This document shows, in pieces, positions 56,881 through 64,000 of a DNA stretch of 64,000 bases. This stretch comes from Allolobophora icterica. Its lineage: Eukaryota; Annelida; Clitellata; Crassiclitellata; Lumbricidae. Made by a program: the position numbers and the translations under genes. The first letter of the stretch is position 1, and the number at the start of each line of letters is the position of its first letter. The notes under the pieces are model-generated. The model had not been told where the DNA came from. It searched no databases and saw nothing but the letters and a program-made list of their open reading frames with translations. The stretch lies in contig OY744616.1 in the NCBI GenBank assembly GCA_963556255.1, forward strand, positions 3,688,405 through 3,752,404, written 5' to 3'.

Positions 56881-57779
56881 AATGTGCCGCGCAAACCTTT
56901 TAACAACAGCGGACCGGATTACCCGCAGGATAAAACCCCTTCAGCATTAGCAGACGCGCAATCGCAGACGAGAATGCGTTTCCTGGAAACAGCCAGTCAA
57001 GTTTTTTCTGGAACCGACGCGTTTTCCAGTCTCGATGAAGTTTAACTTGAACTTCAATCCGATCTCACATCCAGTGGACACTTAGCGCTGCCCTCCAAGC
57101 GACATCTGCCGTTTAGTTTACCCATGAGTCACGAGAAGCGCTTCAGCGTGCGGTAGTCTCAGAGGACACAAGGACAAGCAGAAAAAGAAAAGCAGATGAT
57201 GTAGGACAGAAATCTGGGTCGTTGAATTAAAATGAGCGTCGGCCGTCGTGGCGTATTAACCGTCTGCCTGCGTTCGTGGTAGCAATTAACAGCAGCTGTG
57301 GAATATGGAATTTACATTCTGCGCATCCATTAAGATATGAAATCAGTAACGCCCTCTGCGGTCTTACGATGTTTCAGAAAAGCGGAGAATCAGTGCAATC
57401 TGAGCGTCGATCAATGAGAAAGGCATAATCGCATTCGGTGTAGTACTGTGCACGGTTCGCAACGCTTGTCCACGATTAAGATTGGTCAATGGATTCTTAG
57501 CGTTTAACGATTGCAAATGTATCTATAGCGTAGGCTACTGAAGTTCACTTCAGATGCCATGCAGTGCGATAAATAATATCGCTTACGTACCGTATACTAT
57601 TAAATATGAGCCCTTATCTATAAAGATTGCTGGCGTGGGCTGAACCGCTTTAGCTCATTATTTTTGGAGCGATTTTATCGTAATCAATGTAATTCGCAAC
57701 TGTTAGATTAAAAGACGCTTTAACAGGACAGTCGCAGATTTCTACAATGCAAAGTTTGTTTGATCGAGTTTGTTTTCAG

Positions 57780-57980
57780 TCAACGAGGAAGTTTACAAGT
57801 AATTGTTTTGAAAGGCTTGTCGTAAAGGAAGTCAGACTTTTCGTGGGATTTAACGCGTATCAATTGCTACGGCTTATTAATCGGCGAATCGGTTATTAAC
57901 ATCGAACACGATTACCGGTGTATATTCAGTTTGAGAGACCGAGTTTCTCTGAGCGAATACGTTTTGTCAGTGTTTCGAGA
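57780..57980 (+). promoter_or_regulatory. Gene C core promoter
   Basis: GTGTATATTCAGTTTGAG then AGACCGAG, 55 nt above the start, as in genes A and B. Similarity to the gene A flank extends upstream to about 56884. Confidence 0.45.
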
Positions 57981-58115
57981 ATGGAGAGACGCGGTTTTGT
58001 TTTGATCTCAATGGAGCAGAAACGTATCGGAATTCTGTGGATTTTGTTAATCGCTGCGGTGAATTCTTGTCCGGATCTTGATAACAAGTCGATGGATTGT
58101 GACATACTTCCGGTG
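57981..58115 (+). CDS. Gene C exon 1: third IL-17-receptor-like copy, cut by window end
   Basis: 45 codons from the conserved ATG to the GTATGT donor, encoding the same signal peptide ([15 protein letters not shown]) and a mature start ending DILPV. The following intron is collinear with gene A intron 1 (for example 59375-59600 and 62130-64000) and runs off the window, so exons 2 onward are not seen. Confidence 0.82.
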
Positions 58116-58677
58116 GTATGTGTAACTTTTCGTTGATCATTCTTAGTTTCCGTTTATTTACTTTGAAATTACCAAAAACAAATTAGTGGCACATCCCGTT
58201 AATTTTATCGGAATGTATTTTTACAGCTGCTGCATTAATTGAGTTTCAGATCATATAATGCATGTAATAGTATGTGTATACATGTATTATGTAGGCCCTG
58301 TGTATGTGTGCATGTGCGTATACGTGTGGGTGCACGGGTGTATGTATGTATGCATGTATGCAGGCCCCTATGTACGATTGTTGGTGTGTGTGTATGTATG
58401 TAAGCGTATGGGTATGTATGGCACAGTATGTATTTATGTATGTTTGTATCTATTTAGATACCTTACAAAGCGCTATCTTTGTTAGCCTACTTGGTATTAA
58501 AGTTCTTTGAGAACCAAAAAAATTATGTAATCAGGGCATTATAAACCAATCTCTGTGAGGTCTCTCGCATACACGTAACACTCGACCAATGGTCAGAGAC
58601 AAATAAAAGCTTCTTACTTACATAATATTGTAATAATGCTGGTCTTTTTGGAAGTCTTGTTTCCTATCAGGGACGTC

Positions 58678-59027
58678 ATTTCAGCTTTTTTCAGGGGGGG
58701 GCAAGGACGTCAAAAAAGAGGTGAAAAATTTTTTTCCCGCTCCGCACGAAGAAATTTTACAGTTTTTCGTTGTTTCTTCACAATTCACGATGGAAAACTT
58801 CATAATGTGCACCCCACCCACTGTCAAAGAGGTGTTGTCTTGTGAAAAAACCTATACAGACTCTAGTTTTGTTCATAGTATATAATAATTCCATGAATTT
58901 GAGTATCATTTTTTCTTCTTTACCCCTTTCTTCTTCCTCCTTTTCTTGTTCCAGCATTTTAATTTTTTTTTCAAAAATCGGGGGGGGGGGCAAATGCCCC
59001 CCTTGCCCCCCCCAAATGACGTCCCTG
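58678..59027. mobile_element. hAT MITE with 8-bp TSD TTTCCTAT in gene C intron 1
   Basis: CAGGGACGTCATTT and its complement at the ends, with exact TTTCCTAT at 58670-58677 and 59028-59035. Subterminal G/C runs. Confidence 0.88.
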
Positions 59028-59184
59028 TTTCCTATATTCATACATAGCATTAATTTGATGTGACCGTCAATGATACAGAACAGCTGTGAGTTAAGGATGT
59101 GCTCAAGGTCCCTATACACTGGGAACAACTGCTCAGTCGAGACCAAAACCTACACACTTTGTGTTACACTTCCACGATAAAAAG

Positions 59185-59320
59185 AAGCAGTATAAGAGCA
59201 GTCCCTGAAGCTATCCATGATGCTGCCATGGGTATGAAGTGCTACCGACATCATTTTCTTAGCCTCGGCATATGAGGACTGGTGGCCAGTCCTCTCCCTC
59301 ACCGTTTCAACTATTCGATT
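59185..59320 (-). mobile_element. SINE family 2, 3' part
   Basis: The reverse strand shows the GGAGAGGACTGGCCACC body and GTAGCACTTCATACCCATGG. The head is missing. Confidence 0.55.
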
Positions 59321-59634
59321 GACTGTTCATCCCACTCAATATCGATCACCCCTATATTGACCTTGTATTGTTTACCCTGTAGTCATATGATTTATGTCGC
59401 CCTATCTGTAACTGACAACAAAAGCCTGATCTTGCTGCTTGTTATGAATTCCAGGCCTACAATTGTATAGTGTATACAGGATGTAAGGCTTTTGACGTGC
59501 TTATCAGTCATTCAGCCAAGCCCGCTTTTACCTTAACTCGGCACGCACCTGTTTAATCGGTGATGTGGGGGAGAGAATCGTTTGGGAAACTTTGTGACTT
59601 TAGGACGTTTAAAAATAGTCCATACTCTGACTTT

Positions 59635-59718
59635 CTGTCTGTATCTGTCTGTGTACGGTATCTGTTTGTCTTTGTGTCTGTCTGTCTGTCTGTCTGTGTG
59701 TGTCTGTGTGTCTGTCTA

Positions 59719-59800
<82 letters not shown>
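59635..59800. repeat. (GTCT)n microsatellite in gene C intron 1
   Basis: Long tetranucleotide tract at the position shared with A and B. Confidence 0.93.
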
Positions 59801-59805
59801 CTAGC

Positions 59806-60282
59806 ATAACATCACATACCAATACAATGACATGACGGGGAATAACATAACACAACGTGGCATAGCAAAACATATAACATTACATACTGCAACATAGCAG
59901 ACAACATAACATATTTGTCTGTCTGTCATAACATAACATAACGTAACATAACATAACATAACGTAACATAACATAACGTAACATAGCGTAACATAACATA
60001 ACGTAACATAACATAACGTAACATAACATAACGTAACATAACATAACGTAACATAGCGTAACATAACATAACGTAACATAACATAACGTAACATAACATA
60101 ACGTAACATAACATAACGTAACATGACATAACGTAACATGACATAACGTAACATAGCGTAACATAACATAACGTAACATGACATAACATAACATAGCGTA
60201 GCATAACATAACGTAACATGACATAACGTATCATAACGTAACGTAACGTAACATAACGTAACGCAACATAACATAACGTAAC
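59806..60282. repeat. (ATAACGTAAC)n array
   Basis: About 450 bp of ATAAC/GTAAC decamers, an expansion of the short repeat in gene B (47270-47475). The minus-strand LCYVMLCYV frames are false. Confidence 0.92.
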
Positions 60283-60959
60283 GGTGATCGGACAATTCGT
60301 CGCGGAAAGTTTAGAAGTGTCTTTATTCTCAGTGGGGGTAAGTAGCTGTCGTCGATTTCAAACTGCAGAAGGAAGAGAGCATCAATAAACTGAACGTTGA
60401 GCGGATGGTTGCAGATGTAGAACCCCCTCTGATGAAGAAGAAATATCGAGACCTGGATCGTCGATTGCGAAACTCGAACATCAATAATGTAGTCACAACA
60501 TAAATTTAATGGATTAACAAATTAACCCATTGTAACGATTTAGTTACATTCAAACAATTTCGGAGAGGATTATTCAAACTTTTTGTAATAACATTTAGTT
60601 GTGTTAGATTAGCAACTTTAGGATTTCATATTAGAGTGTATAATATTACATTAAAACTTCTTATTAATTATTATGATAAACTTGACAATCTATAGTATTA
60701 TATTTCAGGTTTAATATTGCTGTTTATTTGTATGGTGGCTTAATGAAACAGTTACCATTTTATATTTTGATTAACCGCGCCGAATTGTCCGCGCCGAATT
60801 GTCCGCGCCGAATTGTCCGCGCCGAATTGTCCGCGCCGAATTGTCCGCGCCGAATTGTCCACGCCGAATTGTCCACGCCGAATTGTCCGCGCCGAATTGT
60901 CCGCGCCGAATTGTCCGCGCCGAATTGTCCACGCGGCCACGCCGAATTGTCCTAGAACC
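60283..60959. mobile_element. Non-autonomous element with 14-bp GCGCCGAATTGTCC repeats at one end
   Basis: Imperfect inverted ends around GGACAATTCG, the right end made of about 12 tandem copies of a 14-bp unit carrying the same motif. AACGTAAC on both sides could be an 8-bp TSD, but the flanks are themselves AACGTAAC repeats. Absent at the gene B counterpart (about 47400). No open frame. Confidence 0.6.
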
Positions 60960-61109
60960 AACGTAACATAACAACGTAACATAACATAACGTAACTTTAC
61001 AATGTAACGTAATGTAAGTTATGTAACTTAACATAGCACAACATATCGAATTATTATTCTGATTGCGATTTTACTTGGACATTATGACGACGGCGCTATA
61101 GAAGTCAGT

Positions 61110-62092
61110 GGATTAGATTAGATTAGATTAGATTGGATTGGATTGGATTGGATTGGATTGGATTGGATTGGATTGGATTGGATTGGATTGGATTGGATTG
61201 GATTGAGTTGGATTGGATTGGATTGGATTGGATTGGATTGGATTGGATTGGATTGGATTGGATTGGATTAGATCGGATTAGATCGGATTAGATTGGATTG
61301 GATTGGATTGGATTGGATTGGATTGGATCGGATCGGATTGGATTGGATTGGATTGGATTGGATTGGATTGGATCGGATTAGATCGGATTAGATTGGATTG
61401 GATTGGAATGGATTGGATTGGATTGGATTGGATTGGATTGGATCGGATTAGATCGGATTAGATTGGATTGGATTGGATTGGATCGGATTAGATTGGATTG
61501 GATTGGATTGGATTGGATCGGATTAGATTGGATTGGATTGGATTGGATTGGATTGGATCGGATTAGATTGGATTGGATTGGATTGGATTGGATCGGATTA
61601 GATCGGATTATATTGGATTGGATTGGATTCGATTGGATCGGATTAGATTGGATTGGATTGGATTGGATTGGATCGGATTAGATTGGATTGGATTGGATCG
61701 GATTAGATCGGATTAGATTGGATTGGATTGGATTGGATTGGATTGGATCGGATCGGATTGGATCGGATTAGATCGGATTAGATTGGATTGGATTGGATTG
61801 GATTGGATCGGATTAGATTGGATTGGATTGGATTGGATTGGATCGGATCGGATTAGATTGGATTGGATTGGATTGGATTGGATTGGATTGGATTGGATTG
61901 GATCGGATTAGATCGGATTAGATTGGATTGGATTGGATTGGATTGGATTGGATTGGATTGGATTGGATTAGATTGGATTGGATTGGATTGGATTGGATTA
62001 GATTGGATTGGATTGGATTGGATTGGATCGGATTAGATTGGATTGGATTGGATTGGATCGGATTAGATTGGATTGGATTGGATCGGATTAGA
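61110..62092. repeat. (GATTG)n pentanucleotide array, about 1 kb
   Basis: GATTG with scattered GATCG and GATTA variants. Gene B has only about 20 bp (GGATTAGATTAGATTAGAT) at the same place near 47550. IGLDWIGLDW frames are repeat translations. Confidence 0.95.
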
Positions 62093-62424
62093 GATCTTTC
62101 TTCATGTTTTAGATGGGTAGACGAAGAATCTTATGTAGACGAAGTTAATTGGATGGACGACACTGTTATCATTATAATTATATGTGTAATTATTATTTGT
62201 TATTAGTTATTAATTATTATCAAATATAATTAAGAGAAGAAGAGATACTTGCGTTGAGCTCCAGCTGATTCCTCCGTGTTTGCCTCGTTAGGCTGATTAG
62301 GGGGTCATGGCACGAAAACACACACGCCCACGTGATCACACTCACGAACACACCCACGGACACACTCATGCTCACTGAAGGATGAATGACCAAACGCTCA
62401 TTCATCATGGTCATGATCATCGTC

Positions 62425-62474
62425 GTCGTAATCATCACCATTATCATCATAATCATCATCATACTCATCATCAT

Positions 62475-62516
<42 letters not shown>

Positions 62517-62575
62517 TATCATCATCATCATTATAACCATCGTTGTCGTCGTCGTCATCATCGCCATCATCTTCG

Positions 62576-62612
<37 letters not shown>

Positions 62613-62671
62613 TATCATCATCATCATTATAACCATCGTTGTCGTCGTCGTCATCATCGCCATCATCTTCG

Positions 62672-62726
<55 letters not shown>

Positions 62727-62797
62727 TATGACCACCGTCATCGTCATCGTCAATATTATCATCATAATCATAACCATCATCATCATTACCACCATCG

Positions 62798-62833
<36 letters not shown>

Positions 62834-62925
62834 GTTCTTGAAGCCTGTCATTTGGCAGCGAAGTCTGACAGTGAATGATCTCCATTCTTTGCAACGTCGC
62901 GAGAAAACCTACAAGTAAACTTACT
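62425..62925 (-). mobile_element. Minus-strand LINE tail with very long (CAT)n
   Basis: About 400 bp of CAT-based repeat with an internal duplication of a 105-110-bp segment (62530-62640, 62640-62745). LINE end on the minus strand (MEIIHCQTSLPNDRLQEL) at 62830-62920. Same locus as 15283-15475 in gene A. Confidence 0.7.
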
Positions 62926-63647
62926 GGTTCTTTGGTAATTGCCAATTTATATGGCGCCACGTCAAGAGAGACTTATCAGATGCGTTCTTTGATCTCTCTG
63001 CAATCTGATTCGGGCCTTCGCTTTATATGTACAATTGTACATATCTGGGAACCCATCTGATGAGATGCAGCGCTCGTGAATAAGCTGGTTCCCTGCGCTT
63101 AGCCTTCGAGTAGCGGTTTATAAATTTGGAGATTACGATTACGATTACAATGGACCACCGCATCGCTTATCGTGTCACAAGGCACCTGCAAATGTGCGTC
63201 GTTGAGTGTTGAAGGCACTTCTGTGATAATCAGTTCTGAAGAGCGCTTCCCCTTAGGTTCTCAGGAGTGGTTCTCAAGATTGGTTTTCCTGTCGTTTCTT
63301 GCTCGATGTCGTTATCAAATTAAACTTGTCTACATTTTGCCTCCTGACGATGAGCGCTTTGTCGAAGCTGTTTAAGCTGAGCTGGAATGCTTGGGTCGAA
63401 CAAGATTACTAAGTTGTAGTCGATTTGTAGTATTAAATCTGAAGATATGAAGGAAAATTCGCCGAGGAACGTGGCAAAGTAACTCGCAGGTGTAATAGAT
63501 TGGGGTGTGTTCAAATCGGGTTGATTTGACGTTTTCTTATATTTGAGCAGGGTGTATCGATCACAAGATCAAAACACCCTGCTTCAAATCGAGAGATTCC
63601 TGGACAAATTTATTTTCGCTATTATTTTTGTTGTTGTTGTTGTTACC

Positions 63648-63828
63648 CATTTTTTAAGCGTCACAATCTATTTACCAAGCATCAATCGATGGCGCTGAGC
63701 AATTGAAAGCGCAGGTTTTTGCTCAAAGTCTGTACGCAGTAACCGTCTCAGGGCAGGAGGATCGAACCCGTACTCTACGGCTTACAAGGCAAGAGCTCTA
63801 ACTGATCGGCCATAATGTCCCAAATGCA
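63648..63828 (-). mobile_element. tRNA-derived SINE (family 3), gene C copy
   Basis: Counterpart of 16668-16850, with B box GGTTCGATCC on the reverse strand. Shared position shows it was there before A and C separated. Confidence 0.68.
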
Positions 63829-63954
63829 ATTTGTATTATTACTATTTTTATCATTATTATTTAATAAATGAGGCGAAAGTTCTGATTATTGAATTCAGTT
63901 GAAGAGCGTGGGTCTTCAATTGTTTGCCAGCGAAGATAAGACAGAGACAGATAA

Positions 63955-63962
63955 GAGGGAGG

Positions 63963-64000
<38 letters not shown>
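63955..64000. repeat. (GA)n microsatellite at window end
   Basis: Collinear with 16970-17260 of gene A; runs off the window. Confidence 0.85.

Noticed and set aside
59801..60295. CRISPR-like or telomere-like array
   Set aside because: ATAAC/GTAAC units have no unique spacers and no telomeric motif; a simple satellite in a eukaryotic intron.
61403..62206. WIGLDWIGLD repeat proteins
   Set aside because: Translation of (GATTG)n.
62220..62960. 246-residue Met-rich minus frame and His-rich plus frame
   Set aside because: Translation of (CAT)n; only the LINE-tail piece MEIIHCQTSLPN is meaningful.

Overview
The window is animal nuclear DNA. It has GT-AG introns, tRNA-derived SINEs, LINE and hAT transposon remains, and very abundant microsatellites. 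The tandem IL-17-receptor-like genes, the CR1-type LINE pieces and SINE tails ending in a GGCGCTATATAAAT-like motif suggest a marine invertebrate, perhaps an echinoderm, hemichordate or amphioxus. That placement is a low-confidence guess. Most long open frames in the window are microsatellite translations, not genes.

The real gene content is one tandem cluster on the + strand. Gene A (3597-37093) can be assembled by eye into ten exons that join in frame to 793 codons plus stop. They encode a signal peptide, an IL-17-receptor type fibronectin-III ectodomain, a Thr/Pro stalk, one transmembrane helix and a cytoplasmic SEFIR domain with a Ser/Asp-rich tail. Gene B (44656-54128) repeats exons 1-8 with intact splice sites and no stop codons. 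I find no stalk/TM/SEFIR exons between it and the next gene, so it looks like a soluble (decoy) receptor or a truncated copy. Gene C begins at 57981; only exon 1 and part of intron 1 fit in the window.

Region by region: 1-3596 is 5' flank of A, with a (CA)n tract and a Harbinger-like element that carries a nested hAT element. 3732-18625 is the very large intron 1 of A, filled with SINEs, LINE tails, a 30-bp and a 28-bp tandem array, and a hAT element. 18626-37093 holds the remaining exons of A. They are separated by hAT elements (23852-27238, 29061-30024), a 9-bp-TSD MITE and two LINE pieces (31560-33820). 37094-44655 is the intergenic region and 3' UTR, with two TSD-flanked elements and an inverted copy of the upstream block. 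44656-54128 is gene B, with a pogo-like transposon in intron 1. 54129-57980 is repeats plus the C promoter. 57981-64000 is exon 1 and intron 1 of C, with a hAT MITE, an element with 14-bp internal repeats and a ~1 kb (GATTG)n array.

The three copies serve as internal controls. Elements present in one copy have empty sites in another, and coding change can be compared with intron divergence. The main points to follow up are the tail-less copy B, in-frame readthrough stops plus AATAAA just after exon 8 in both A and B, a strong replacement excess in exons 7-8, and recurrent TAGGC(C)TA micro-insertions.
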